A stretch of DNA of 64,000 nt from Arthrobacter nitrophenolicus (GTDB lineage: Bacteria; Actinomycetota; Actinomycetes; Actinomycetales; Micrococcaceae): the NCBI RefSeq assembly GCF_000332815.1, contig NZ_AOFD01000017.1:1-64000 (forward strand), read 5' to 3'. Below, piece after piece: positions 17,806 to 28,843 of the stretch. The notes beneath the pieces were generated by a model. That model made no database searches. It saw only the letters and a list, made by a program, of their open reading frames with translations, and was not told the origin of the DNA. Position 1 is the stretch's first letter. Every line of letters starts with the position of its first letter. A program made the translations under genes and the position numbers.

Positions 17806-18974
17806 TCGGGGAACTCGGACGCCGCTCCGCCACAGCCCTGCTGGTCCATTCCACGCTGATCCAGGCCGTCACCTTCCTGGTCCGGCCGGCCGCCACCTAC
17901 CGTGCACTCGAACTCGATGTTCCCGGCTTCGCCCTGGGGCTGCTCGCCGCCAGCTATGCCGTCTTTCCCCTGCTGCTCGCCGTCCCCACGGGCAGCCTGG
18001 TGGACCGCCTGGGTGAACGCCGGCTGATGGCGGCCGGCTCCGCCGTCGTTCTGCTGTGCTCCGCTTTCCTGCTGCTGTGGGGTTCGTCAATCGTTGCGCT
18101 GGTGGCCGGAACGGCGCTGCTGGGCGCGGGACAACTGGCCTGTGTGGTGGGGCAGCAGGCGGTGGTTGCCAACAACGCCGCCGCAACCCGGCTGGACTCC
18201 GCCTTTGGCTACCTGACTTTCGCGGCCTCCCTGGGGCAGGCCCTGGGACCGCTGGCGATTTCCCTCGTGGGCGGAGCTTCCGTGCGCCCCGATACCCAGG
18301 CCATCTTCTTCCTTTCGGTCTGCATGAGCCTGGTGCTGTTCCTGGCCACCTTCCTCATTTCGGCGAAGTTCGGGGGAGGCAGGAAGGCAACAGCCATGGG
18401 CGGCGCCAAAGGCAGCGCCCTTGGGCTGCTGAAGGCACCGGGTGTCGCCAGGGCGCTGGCCACCAGCGCCACGGTTCTTGCCGTGGTGGACCTCACCATG
18501 GTCTACCTTCCCGCGCTCGGCGCCGACCGCGGGCTCACTGCCGCAACCGTCGGCGCCCTGCTGACGGTCCGGGCCGTGTTCTCCATGGTCTCCCGGATCC
18601 TGCTGGGCAGGATTGCCCGGACGATCGGCCGGATGAGGCTGCTGGTGGTGAGCCTTGCCCTGTCCACCGCCGCGCTGGCTGCCGCCGCGATCCCCATGCC
18701 GGCATGGCTGCTCTTTGTGGTCATGGCAGTGCTCGGACTGGGACTGGGCATCGGCCAGCCCCTCACCATGTCCTGGCTTTCAGCGCAGGCTCCGGCCGGG
18801 CAGCGCGGGCGTGCCCTTGCCCTGCGGCTGGCGGGGAACCGGGTGGGCCAGGTGGTGCTGCCCAGCGCCATCGGCGTCGTCGCGGCCGGCCTTGGCACGG
18901 CCGGCGTCTTCCTTGCCTCGGCGGTGGTGGTGGGCGGAACGCTGGTGCTGCTCCGGGGTGTTCAGCTGGATTAG
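17802..18974 (+). CDS. MFS transporter
   Basis: A 390-residue major-facilitator protein with twelve predicted membrane helices. The loop 2-3 motif appears as GSLVDRLGERRLM, and the two six-helix halves are joined by a charged linker around GGGRKATAMGG. GTG start overlaps the GntR stop by four bases, so the two are translated together. Its stop directly abuts the stop of the convergent MOSC gene (no base between them). Substrate not predictable; GntR/FCD partners often handle organic acids or drugs. Confidence 0.85.
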   Translation: MIGELGRRSATALLVHSTLIQAVTFLVRPAATYRALELDVPGFALGLLAASYAVFPLLLAVPTGSLVDRLGERRLMAAGSAVVLLCSAFLLLWGSSIVALVAGTALLGAGQLACVVGQQAVVANNAAATRLDSAFGYLTFAASLGQALGPLAISLVGGASVRPDTQAIFFLSVCMSLVLFLATFLISAKFGGGRKATAMGGAKGSALGLLKAPGVARALATSATVLAVVDLTMVYLPALGADRGLTAATVGALLTVRAVFSMVSRILLGRIARTIGRMRLLVVSLALSTAALAAAAIPMPAWLLFVVMAVLGLGLGIGQPLTMSWLSAQAPAGQRGRALALRLAGNRVGQVVLPSAIGVVAAGLGTAGVFLASAVVVGGTLVLLRGVQLD

Positions 18975-19569
18975 TTACGGCAGCCGCGAGGGGCGCAGTA
19001 CGCTGGGCACGCCGGCCTGCACCGGATCCAGCGGTACCGGGCTGACCAGGACTGCCGGGCCGCGGTGCAGGAAGCCGCCGGATACAGCACGGCAGCGGAT
19101 GCCCCCGCGCCCGCGCATCGCGGCGTGGGCACCCGGCGCGAGCACCTGGTTCATCCAGGCGCACGGCTGGGCGTGCCGCCCGGCGTGCAGCGTTACCGCC
19201 GAGCCGCCCGACTCCAGCACGAAGTCCTGCCCCAGCAGGGGCGCCAGCTGCGCGCCGCGGAGCACCACGTTCCGCCGGGTCAGCAGCGGATCGAAGGGCC
19301 CGGCCCCCAGCTCGGCCGCGATGGCCTCCAGGGATTCGACGGCGAACAACGTCACCGCGGCATCCATGTGGGCCGCCTTGCCGAAGAAACGGTCTCCCAC
19401 GATGCCCTTGCCCGCCACCACCTCGGCCTGTTCCGCGTCCACCGTGGGCACGTCCGCGGCGCCGTCCCGGGCACGGCCGAAGTAGGCATGCCCGGGGGAC
19501 ACCAGCAGGTGCAGGATCTCGACGTCGTACCGGTAGGTTTCGACAGGCTCAACCACCGGACGGGCAGGC

Positions 19570-19583
<14 letters not shown>
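18975..19583 (-). CDS. MOSC domain-containing protein
   Basis: A 202-residue MOSC (molybdenum cofactor sulfurase C-terminal) protein with the family core GKGIVGDRFFGKAAHMDAAV and the cysteine region HAGRHAQPCAWMNQVL. MOSC domains carry sulfur or bind molybdenum cofactor. It starts inside the last codons of the UvrA-like gene (14-base overlap), the fourth gene of that run. Its first 17 residues (VVEPARPVVEPVET) are the translation of a tandem intergenic-type repeat, so the true N-terminus may be shorter or the repeat may have been recruited as coding sequence. Confidence 0.8.
19544..19579. repeat. Tandem REP-like repeat CAGGCTCAACCACCG
   Basis: Two copies of CAGGCTCAACCACCG (19544-19558 and 19565-19579), the first preceded by TTTCGA, with a 21-base period. 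This matches a dispersed intergenic repeat that I recall from Arthrobacter-like genomes (GGTTTCGACAGGCTCAACCACC). Here it lies within the start of the MOSC gene and the end of the UvrA-like gene. Confidence 0.65.
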
Positions 19584-21960
<2,377 letters not shown>

Positions 21961-22036
21961 GAGGTCTCCATCTGTTCGGCCGTTCGGGCGGAGGGAGGCT
22001 GGTTCGGAGCCCCCCTTGGCGTCGCTGGGGTCAAGC

Positions 22037-22447
22037 TTAGGGCTGCTGGTTGATGCGGACGGTGTTGCCGGCGGGGTCGCGGAAGGCGCAGTCCCGGATC
22101 CCGTAGGGCTGGTCGATCGGTTCCTGGACGACATCGGCCCCGCTCGCCTCCACCTTGGCGAAGGCGGCGTCCACGTCGGGGGAGGACAGGACCACGGTGG
22201 CGTAGGTGCCCTTGGCCATCATTTCGGCGATGGTGCGGCGCTCGTCGTCGGTGATGCCGGGGTCCGCGGCGGGCGGGTAGAGGACGATGGAGACGTCCGG
22301 CTGGCCTGCCGGGCCGACGGTGATCCAGCGCATGGTGCCGCGGCCAACGTCGTTGCGGATTTCGAAGCCCAGGGCGTCGCGGTAGAACGCCAGGGAGGCG
22401 TCGGGATCGGTGTGCGGAAGGAAGCTGGAGGAGATGGTGATGTTCAT
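22037..22447 (-). CDS. VOC-family (glyoxalase/bleomycin-resistance-like) protein
   Basis: A 136-residue single VOC-fold protein (PHTDPDASLAFYRDALGFEI; C-terminal YGIRDCAFRDPAGNTVRINQ). Such proteins bind drugs or catalyse metal-dependent chemistry on small molecules. The ATG overlaps the AraC stop (ATGA), so the two are coupled; the UvrA-like gene follows 76 bases later. The expected C-terminal Glu metal ligand is not obvious, so it may be a binding protein rather than an enzyme. Confidence 0.82.
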   Translation of the reverse strand: MNITISSSFLPHTDPDASLAFYRDALGFEIRNDVGRGTMRWITVGPAGQPDVSIVLYPPAADPGITDDERRTIAEMMAKGTYATVVLSSPDVDAAFAKVEASGADVVQEPIDQPYGIRDCAFRDPAGNTVRINQQP

Positions 22448-22899
22448 GGCAGCCATGCTAGTTGCGGCTCCGGAAGCGGCGCTTCTCGATTCCTGACCGG
22501 TCTGCTGACCTGCTTTTCCACGCAGGCGGGCAGGCCCGCCGTCGAGCGTTCCGCCTCCTGCTTGTAGGCGCTGGGGGGCATGCCCACCAGCTCGCTGAAG
22601 CGGGTGCTGAAGGTGCCCAGCGAGGAACAGCCGACGGCGAAGCACACCTCGGTGACGCTGAGGCCGCCTTTGCGGAGCAGCGCCATGGCGCGTTCGATCC
22701 GCCGGGTCATGAGGTAGCTGTAGGGCGATTCACCGTAGGCGAGCTTGAACCGGCGGCTGAAGTGGCCGGCGGACATATGGACGTCCCTGGCGAGCGATTC
22801 AACATCCAGCGGCTGGGCGTACTCCCGGTCCATCCGGTCCTTGGCGCGGCGAAGCTGGGTAAGTTCGCGGAGGTAGGGGTCGGAGGGAACGGAGGTCAC
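22444..22899 (-). CDS. AraC-family transcriptional regulator
   Basis: A 151-residue regulator made almost only of the AraC DNA-binding domain: two helix-turn-helix units (PLDVESLARDVHMSAGHFSR and LSVTEVCFAVGCSSLGTFST) at about residues 30-115, with a short C-terminal tail. There is no separate effector domain, so it resembles the SoxS/MarA size class. It leads AraC-VOC-UvrA-like-MOSC and presumably controls it. RBS not obvious at ATG 22899. Confidence 0.88.
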   Translation of the reverse strand: MTSVPSDPYLRELTQLRRAKDRMDREYAQPLDVESLARDVHMSAGHFSRRFKLAYGESPYSYLMTRRIERAMALLRKGGLSVTEVCFAVGCSSLGTFSTRFSELVGMPPSAYKQEAERSTAGLPACVEKQVSRPVRNREAPLPEPQLAWLP

Positions 22900-23119
22900 A
22901 CCTCAGATCGTGCTACGGGGCAGGGGAGTTGTCCAGAGGTGTGCAGCATCACTGCGCGGCGGTCAGAACAGCGCGGGCCTGCAGGATATGATTGTCCCGC
23001 CAGCTGGTAGTCCTCGCCCGAACAGGGCTCGAGTAAACGCAGCATCCGGTCAAAAACAAACCTTCATCACTATCGAAACCCCTGCCCGGATACTGCCCGG
23101 GACACCTTGAAAGGACGCC

Positions 23120-23548
23120 ATGGAGCTGCTGTGGGAAATTGCCGGCTGGGCAGGCGCGGCTGCGATTCTCAGTGCATACCTGGCCGTGTCCATGGGCTGG
23201 ATGAAGGCCGGAAAAGGCTTCCAGATGGCAAACCTGTTCGGTGCCGTTGCCTTCATCATCAACGGCACCTTGCACGGTGCCTGGCCCTCGGTCTTCACCA
23301 ATGTGGCGTGGTTCCTGATCTCCGCGGTGGCACTGGTCCGCATGCGGGCCACTGACGGCCCCGCTGCCGCTGCCGCCGAAGCGCCCCAGGTGCAGTATCC
23401 CGGCGTCCCGGACACCACCGGCCAGATGGCGGTGGTTGAGGTCCTGACGGGCGCCATTCCCGTGGTGGCCCCCCGCCCCACGATGGCGCCTGCACCGGTG
23501 GCGTGTTCCGCACCTGCCATGGCTGAGGGGCAGCGGCTGGCCGTTTAG
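23120..23548 (+). CDS. CBU_0592-like small membrane protein
   Basis: A 142-residue protein: three hydrophobic segments in the first 75 residues (WEIAGWAGAAAILSAYLAVS; MANLFGAVAFIINGTLHGAW; VFTNVAWFLISAVALVRM) match the CBU_0592 domain, followed by an Ala/Pro-rich cytoplasmic tail. Function unknown; the fold is related to SMR/SWEET-like small membrane bundles. Start ATG 23120 with AAAGGAC upstream. Stands alone, divergent from the AraC gene. Confidence 0.72.
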   Translation: MELLWEIAGWAGAAAILSAYLAVSMGWMKAGKGFQMANLFGAVAFIINGTLHGAWPSVFTNVAWFLISAVALVRMRATDGPAAAAAEAPQVQYPGVPDTTGQMAVVEVLTGAIPVVAPRPTMAPAPVACSAPAMAEGQRLAV

Positions 23549-23571
23549 GCTGGCGCGCACCGTCTTCCCGC

Positions 23572-23820
23572 CTAGGGACGGGGTGCCGCCACCCGGACTT
23601 CACGGTAACGCGGTGGGATGCGGACAATCTCGAGTTCGGCCAGGTCGAGGAGCCGCCTGTCACCGCTGAGGGTGTCGAGGATCCAGACCAGCCCGTGGTC
23701 CGGCGCAGTGTCCACCACCGGACCACGGTGCACCAGGGTGTTCCTGTAATACGCTTCGATGGCATCGCCTGACGCGAGTCCGCGACAGAAATCGACGTCG
23801 ATATGGTCATCGTTGGCCAT
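23572..23820 (-). CDS. Hypothetical 82-residue protein
   Basis: A short acidic soluble protein (MANDDHIDVDFCRGLASGDA; C-terminal LLDLAELEIVRIPPRYREVR). The composition is protein-like and GGGGAAAAGG sits right upstream of ATG 23820. No family recognised. The sequence VVDTAPDHGLVWILDTLSGD suggests a small beta-barrel, possibly a binding domain; this is only an impression. Confidence 0.6.
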   Translation of the reverse strand: MANDDHIDVDFCRGLASGDAIEAYYRNTLVHRGPVVDTAPDHGLVWILDTLSGDRRLLDLAELEIVRIPPRYREVRVAAPRP

Positions 23821-23936
23821 GACCTTTTCCCCGCCTCTCGCATGGGAGTTTCCTGGTCCGATTCTCCCGGGCGCAGGTGTCCGCAAGGTGTCTTCGGGGT
23901 GATCTTCTGCTGACGCTATCCGTTTCCGGGACGCGG

Positions 23937-25052
23937 TCACCGGGCCTGCAGCGCGTCCGCCTGTTGCGCCAACGCAGCCAGTTCGACGCCCTCCGGCCGC
24001 TCCACGGTGCTCTCGATGCGCACGGACGAACCGGTGCGGGCTGATTCGAGGACGGATTCCATGACCTCCAGGACGTGGTAGGCCAGGGTGCCGCCCGCCC
24101 GCGGCTCACGGCCCGGCGGGGTGGCGGCCAGGTCCGCGATGCCGAAGCCCCGTCCGGAATCAAGGTATCCGGCCGACACCGGAAGGGTCTCCCAGCCACC
24201 AGCGTCCAGGGTGAACAGTTGGACATCGCCGTCGAAGTGGTTGGGGTCGGGCACGATCAGCGATCCGAGCTCGCCGTGGATCTCGATGTTCGGCGACTTG
24301 GACTTCACGGCGTCGAAGCTCATGACCAGGGTGGAGAGCGCACCGGAGGCATGGGTCAGGACACCGGTCACGTGGGAGTCGATGTTCACCGGGACCTTTT
24401 CGCCCTGGCGGGGCCCGGATCCGATGGTCCGCTCACTGCGGGTGTGGCTTGCGGCTCCCATCACCGAGACGACCGGGCCCAGCAGGGTTACCAGTGCGGT
24501 CACGTAGTAGGGGCCCATGTCCAGGAGCGGGCCGCCGCCGGGCTGGTAGTAGAAGTCCGGATTCGGGTGCCAGCGCTCATGGCCAGGCGTGGCCATGGTG
24601 GCGGTCGCGGAGATCGGCGCCCCGATGAGGCCGTCGTCGATTGCCTTGCGTGCCGTCTGGATGCCCGTGCCAAGGACGGTGTCCGGGGCACAGCCGACGG
24701 CGACACCCGCCTCGCCCGCTGCGTCCAGCACCTGGCGTGCCTCGGCTGTTGTGGCTGCGAGGGGTTTCTCGCCGTACACGCCTTTTCCTGCGGCGATCAC
24801 CTTCAACGCCACCTCGGCGTGCGCGGCCGGGATGGTGAGGTTTACAACCAGTTCGACGTCGTCCGCGGCGAGGAGTTCCTCAACGGTGACGGCACGGACG
24901 CCGTCGTACTGTTCCGCCACTGCCTGCGCGCGCTTCAGGTCCAGGTCGGCCACCGCCACGAGTTCGAGGTCCGGAAGCCGGCGGAAACTCGCGAGGTACT
25001 GCCCAATGATGGCTCCGCAGCCAATGATTCCCAGTTTCAACGGCTTGCCCAC
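23937..25052 (-). CDS. Gfo/Idh/MocA-family oxidoreductase
   Basis: A 371-residue NAD(P)-dependent oxidoreductase. The Rossmann start KLGIIGCGAIIGQYLASFRR and the catalytic GEKPLA motif are clear, and the C-terminal alpha/beta domain contains GGGPLLDMGPYYV. These enzymes oxidise or reduce sugars, inositols and their derivatives. GTG start at 25052 overlaps the ThuA gene's 3' end by 16 bases, with AAAGGGG upstream, so the two form an operon. ThuA plus Gfo pairs are common in disaccharide or sugar-lactone metabolism; the precise substrate is unknown. Confidence 0.87.
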   Translation of the reverse strand: MGKPLKLGIIGCGAIIGQYLASFRRLPDLELVAVADLDLKRAQAVAEQYDGVRAVTVEELLAADDVELVVNLTIPAAHAEVALKVIAAGKGVYGEKPLAATTAEARQVLDAAGEAGVAVGCAPDTVLGTGIQTARKAIDDGLIGAPISATATMATPGHERWHPNPDFYYQPGGGPLLDMGPYYVTALVTLLGPVVSVMGAASHTRSERTIGSGPRQGEKVPVNIDSHVTGVLTHASGALSTLVMSFDAVKSKSPNIEIHGELGSLIVPDPNHFDGDVQLFTLDAGGWETLPVSAGYLDSGRGFGIADLAATPPGREPRAGGTLAYHVLEVMESVLESARTGSSVRIESTVERPEGVELAALAQQADALQAR

Positions 25053-25731
25053 AGCAGGCCCCTTTCGATGATGGTGCGGACGTTGGTGTCCTGGAGGATT
25101 TCCACCCGGTGGCCCGGGGTGGCGACGAAGATCCGCCCTTTGCCCCATTGGCGGGTCCAGATGGCGGGGGACGTGACTTCACGGTTCCAGGGATCCCATT
25201 CCCGGACTGTCTGCGTGGTGGTGGCGAGGACGTCGATGTAATCGTCGGCGAGCACCCAGTACTGCTCGGTGACCAGATCGAAGTCCTTGATCCCCTTGGT
25301 GATCGGGTGCTCCGCTGCTGCCGGCAGCATGTTGACGGTGTAGGGCACATAGTTGTCGGACTGTTCACCGACGCACGCATCAGGGTGCTTGCCCGGGTGG
25401 CAGGCGAACTGGCCGCCGATCAGCTGCAGGTAGTCGGAGGTGTTCCGGTAGGAATCGGCGATCCCGCCGTGCCAGCCGGCAAGCCCTGTCCCGTTCTCTA
25501 TAGCGGCGCGCAGCCCGGCGAACTCGTCCTTCTCGATGGTACTCATGGTCATGCACTGCATGACCAGGTCCACGCCTACCATGTACCGGCGTCCGCGTAG
25601 ACCTTGGGCGATTCCTCCACGCGCACGTCGTAGCCGCTGTCTTTGAGGAAGGGAATGAAGAGCTCGGTGGCCTCGTAGGGCTGGTGGCCGTCCCAGCCGC
25701 CACGGACCACCAGGGCTTGTGGCTGCTTCAT
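25037..25731 (-). pseudogene. ThuA domain (trehalose-utilization-like) protein (frameshifted)
   Basis: A reconstructed 231-residue ThuA protein with a class-I glutamine-amidotransferase-like fold. The N-terminus (MKQPQALVVRGGWDGHQPYE through SGYDVRVEESPKVYADA) and the rest (YMVGVDLVMQCMTMSTIEKD, GLAGWHGGIADSYRNTSDY, PITKGIKDF, GRIFVATPGHRVE) lie in two frames, with one base missing near 25587. Members related to ThuA/ThuB act in trehalose, sucrose or glucoside breakdown through 3-keto sugars. It is the first gene of the pair with the Gfo/Idh/MocA oxidoreductase. Confidence 0.8.
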
Positions 25732-25804
25732 AGCTTCTCCATCCGGTTTTGCTTCTTCGCAAATATTGGGAGACGCAAAGAGTCCCCGTTCGAAGCCTGC
25801 GCGC

Positions 25805-25877
25805 TGCTGATTTAGGTCACCCTCTAAACTAAAAGGATGACGTACCCGTGGTCAAGGGTTGCAGCGTGCTGATTTAG
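25805..25877. promoter_or_regulatory. Repeats upstream of the thuA-like operon
   Basis: TGCTGATTTAG occurs at 25805-25815 and 25867-25877, and a TTTAG...CTAAA inverted arrangement lies at 25811-25830. TTTAGTTTAG on the minus strand resembles ROK-type sugar-regulator half sites. This is motif resemblance only; no regulator gene is adjacent. Confidence 0.35.
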
Positions 25878-25898
25878 CGAGGAGGCACCCGATGACTG

Positions 25899-27005
25899 CT
25901 ACTTCTTCGTCAGCCGGTACCGTTCGATCTGTTTGAGCCGCCGCATGAGGCTGTCGCGCCGGGGGTGCGGGACGACGTCGGGCGCTTCTGCGGTGAGTTC
26001 GATGTGCTTTTTGCCGTACTGCCACAACAGGAGGTCGTCCAGGAGGCGGTCCGGCCCGGGGGAGTAGCGGTGGTCCAGTGCCTTGCGGACCTCGGTGATC
26101 CGGTTGGCGCTGAGCAGTCCGGCCAGCTGCATGGTCTGGTTGAGGCCGTGCGCGGCGAGGAGTTCGGCTGCCCAGCCCCAGTCGTCGTCGACTTTCCGGT
26201 CAACGTGCGGGAGGAGGGTCCGCCAGACGTCGCGGATGCGGTTGGGCGTGAGCGGCGCGGCACCCTCGCCGTCCATGTCCCAGAAGCTGCGGACCTCCTC
26301 ATAGCGTTCGTGCAGGTCCGCGAAGGCCGTCTCCACCGTTTCCAGCATGGCGGCGGTGGCGGTGAACTGGCGGTCGAAGTGCGGTGTCCAGGCGCGCGGG
26401 TCCTCGGCCTTGAAGCGGATGTCATGCTCGATCTCGCTCCAGGCATGGGCGAAGATGGTGCGGATCTGGCACTCGAAGAAGTAGCTGCCGTTGGGCTGGG
26501 CGTCCGGGTTGAAGACCTGCTGGTATTCCTTGACGGCCTCGTTCTGGATGGTCCGCAGGATCAGGTGCCGGCTGGAGTAGCCGTAGGTGCCGGACTCGAT
26601 GGAGCCGATGTCCTTCTCGCGGTCGCCGCGGCAGTCAAACAGCTGGCGCTGGCGTTTGATCAGGTTGGCCACGGTGGCATTCTCGGCCGGCAGCCTGGTG
26701 ATGACCCGGATTCCCACCATGTCATTGAGGGTCCGGAACGGGTCCGGGAATTTCAGAACCCGGGGACCGCCCGGTTCCAACGGCTCCTCAGTCCGGGAGA
26801 TCTTTTCCTTGAACGATTCCACGGTTTTGGTCCGGCCCGTGACGAAGAGCGGGGTGACCTCGGTGTCCTTCAGCATGTCCCGCATGATGAGCAGGACATC
26901 CTTGGTGACGAGCTTCAGGGCGGGGCGGACGCGCTCGTAGATCTCCACGTTGTGCTGCACGGACTCACGCAGCGGCGCGTCAAGGCTTTCCCAGTTACTC
27001 GGCAT
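25899..27005 (-). CDS. RelA/SpoT nucleotidyltransferase-domain protein (small alarmone synthetase-like)
   Basis: A 368-residue protein with a central RelA/SpoT synthetase domain (about 40-225): PDPFRTLNDMVGIRVITRLP, GTYGYSSRHLIL and FFECQIRTIFAHAWSEIEHD are the typical substrate and metal blocks. There is no HD hydrolase domain and no TGS/ACT regulatory part; the last 140 residues are helical and unassigned. By family it makes (p)ppGpp or a related pyrophosphorylated nucleotide. Toxic SAS proteins that pyrophosphorylate other targets look similar, and no antitoxin gene is evident beside it. GGGAG precedes ATG 27005. Confidence 0.83.
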   Translation of the reverse strand: MPSNWESLDAPLRESVQHNVEIYERVRPALKLVTKDVLLIMRDMLKDTEVTPLFVTGRTKTVESFKEKISRTEEPLEPGGPRVLKFPDPFRTLNDMVGIRVITRLPAENATVANLIKRQRQLFDCRGDREKDIGSIESGTYGYSSRHLILRTIQNEAVKEYQQVFNPDAQPNGSYFFECQIRTIFAHAWSEIEHDIRFKAEDPRAWTPHFDRQFTATAAMLETVETAFADLHERYEEVRSFWDMDGEGAAPLTPNRIRDVWRTLLPHVDRKVDDDWGWAAELLAAHGLNQTMQLAGLLSANRITEVRKALDHRYSPGPDRLLDDLLLWQYGKKHIELTAEAPDVVPHPRRDSLMRRLKQIERYRLTKK

Positions 27006-27079
27006 GCTCCCAGCTTACGGCTGGGGTAGGACACCAAGCGGGAATGCGACGCGGCCCGGACTGGCTCGAGGATGCCTGA

Positions 27080-28003
27080 CTAGTTCAGCACCCACGCCGC
27101 CCCGAGCAGCAGGGGAACGGCAAGCGCCGAGGTGAGCACCGCCGTCGACTGTGCCAGGCTTTCGCCCACCCGGTAGCGGACCGCGTACAGGACCACGTTC
27201 TGCCCGGTGGGCAGGATGGCGCAGGCCGTGACCACGAAGGTGCTGAAGGTGTCCAGGCGGAACACGAACACCGCCAGCGCCCATGCAAGGACGGGCTGGG
27301 CGACGGACTTGAGGAAGACGGCCAGCAGCGTCGGGGCGCCGTCGCCGCTGCTGCCCCGGGGTGAGAGCCCGTGCAGTGACATGCCGAAGATGATCAGCAT
27401 CAGCGGCACGGTCACCTGGGCAATCAGCGAGAGGGGATCCAGCACCAGTTCCGGGACGGGGATGCCGGCGGCGCTGACGACGATCCCGAGGATGGCCGCC
27501 ACGGTCACGGGGTTGCGGAAGGGCGTCGCGAGGATCCGCCCGGCGGAGGGCTTCTCGCCGCCGGGATTGCTGAGGTCCAGGATGGTCAGCGCGATGGGGG
27601 TGACGATGGCCAGCTGGAACAGCATGATGGGCGTGACGTACGTGGCACTGCCCAGCACATAGAGCGAGAGCGGAACCCCGAGGTTGGTGGAGTTGACGAT
27701 GCCGGTGGCCAGTGCGCCGATGGTGGTCCGGCGGACGCCCCACCTGGCGATCGCTCCGATGACGGCGAACAGGACCATCATGGCCGCCGCCGTGGCCACC
27801 GAAATCAGGCCGGTTTCGCTGAGGACGTCCGTGATGTGCCGGGTGGCGATCATGGAAAACATCAGGCTGGGCAGCCCCACCAGGAACGTCAGGGTGGACA
27901 GCACCTTGGTGCCGTGCGGGCCCAGCGCGTTGGTCCGGCCCAGGATGTAGCCGACCAGCATGACGGCGCCCACAACAAAAAAGCCCTTTAGGACTCCGTC
28001 CAA
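27080..28003 (-). CDS. AEC-family transporter (auxin efflux carrier fold)
   Basis: A 307-residue membrane carrier with about ten hydrophobic segments in two inverted halves (PHGTKVLSTLTFLVGLPSLM; LGVPLSLYVLGSATYVTP; FVVTACAILPTGQNVVLYAV). The family includes malate/malonate and auxin-like anion carriers. The only suitable start is TTG 28003, with AGGGG upstream. Its 3' end is 74 bases from the alarmone-synthetase-like gene on the same strand. Substrate unknown. Confidence 0.82.
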   Translation of the reverse strand: MDGVLKGFFVVGAVMLVGYILGRTNALGPHGTKVLSTLTFLVGLPSLMFSMIATRHITDVLSETGLISVATAAAMMVLFAVIGAIARWGVRRTTIGALATGIVNSTNLGVPLSLYVLGSATYVTPIMLFQLAIVTPIALTILDLSNPGGEKPSAGRILATPFRNPVTVAAILGIVVSAAGIPVPELVLDPLSLIAQVTVPLMLIIFGMSLHGLSPRGSSGDGAPTLLAVFLKSVAQPVLAWALAVFVFRLDTFSTFVVTACAILPTGQNVVLYAVRYRVGESLAQSTAVLTSALAVPLLLGAAWVLN

Positions 28004-28080
28004 AATTCGTGTCCCCTATCCCCGTCCGCCAAGCCCGGCGCTATCTCCCGCCGTGCAGCCCAAGCAGGGGAACCGTGCCC

Positions 28081-28736
28081 TCAGATGCTATCGGTGGGGG
28101 CGGCGCGGTCATCAATCCGGGCGGCCAGGCCGTCGATCCGGTCCAGGGCGGCGGTGAGGCGTTCCACATTGGCCCACAGGTCCGGGTGCTGCTCCCGGAC
28201 ATCCTCCAGCGAGGTGCCGGCGGACCGCAGCGACCCTAAGTCGAAGCTGACGTTCGTCCGGGCCCCGGCCACCGCCGCCCGGAGGGCCCCGAACGCGACG
28301 ACGACGTCGGCCACGAGCGCGGGGTTCCCCTTGTCCGCCAGCCAGGCGAGGTCGTCGATCGCTTCGATGGCGCGCTCGCCGAGGACTGCCGAGGCCTTTG
28401 CGGCCTCCACGGATGCGTTGCGGATGGCCCCGTCGCGTTCCGGCCCCGGCTCCAGCCGGAACGCGGCGCCGAAGGACCGGGACGCTGTCGAATCGTCATC
28501 GGCAAGTTTGAGGGCCTCACGGCGGAGCTGCTGCGCGCGTTCCCTGATGGAGGCGGCCCTGCCGCCGTCGTCCTCTTTCTCCGAGTAGCCGGCGACCATG
28601 GAGGTCAAGGACGCAGCGATGGCCAGCATGACTCCCGTGCCGGCGCCGCCACCGGGGGAGCCGGTGGACTCGGCCAGGGCGCGGTCCAGTCGTCGACCGT
28701 CGAATCGTGGGTGGTGACTGCTTCAGAGGAATCCAT
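28081..28736 (-). pseudogene. Cyclodeaminase/cyclohydrolase-family protein (frameshifted)
   Basis: A reconstructed 218-residue all-helical protein of the formimidoyl-tetrahydrofolate cyclodeaminase (FTCD_C/FchA) family: ESTGSPGGGAGTGVMLAIAA is the Gly-rich folate loop, followed by SLTSMVAGYSEKE and long Ala-rich helices ending in a coiled segment. The first 18 residues (MDSSEAVTTHDSTVDDW) are in another frame; one base seems lost near 28683 in a GGACCGCG context. It would act in one-carbon folate metabolism. It stands alone, divergent from the alpha/beta hydrolase. Confidence 0.75.
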
Positions 28737-28843
28737 GACAGAAACGTGCCCACAAAGGTCCCCTGCCAAACGGAAAGGACGACGGCGTCACTCGCCGTTG
28801 CCGTCCGGCACGCGTCCGCGGCCGGTCGCTGTAGTCTCGGCTC

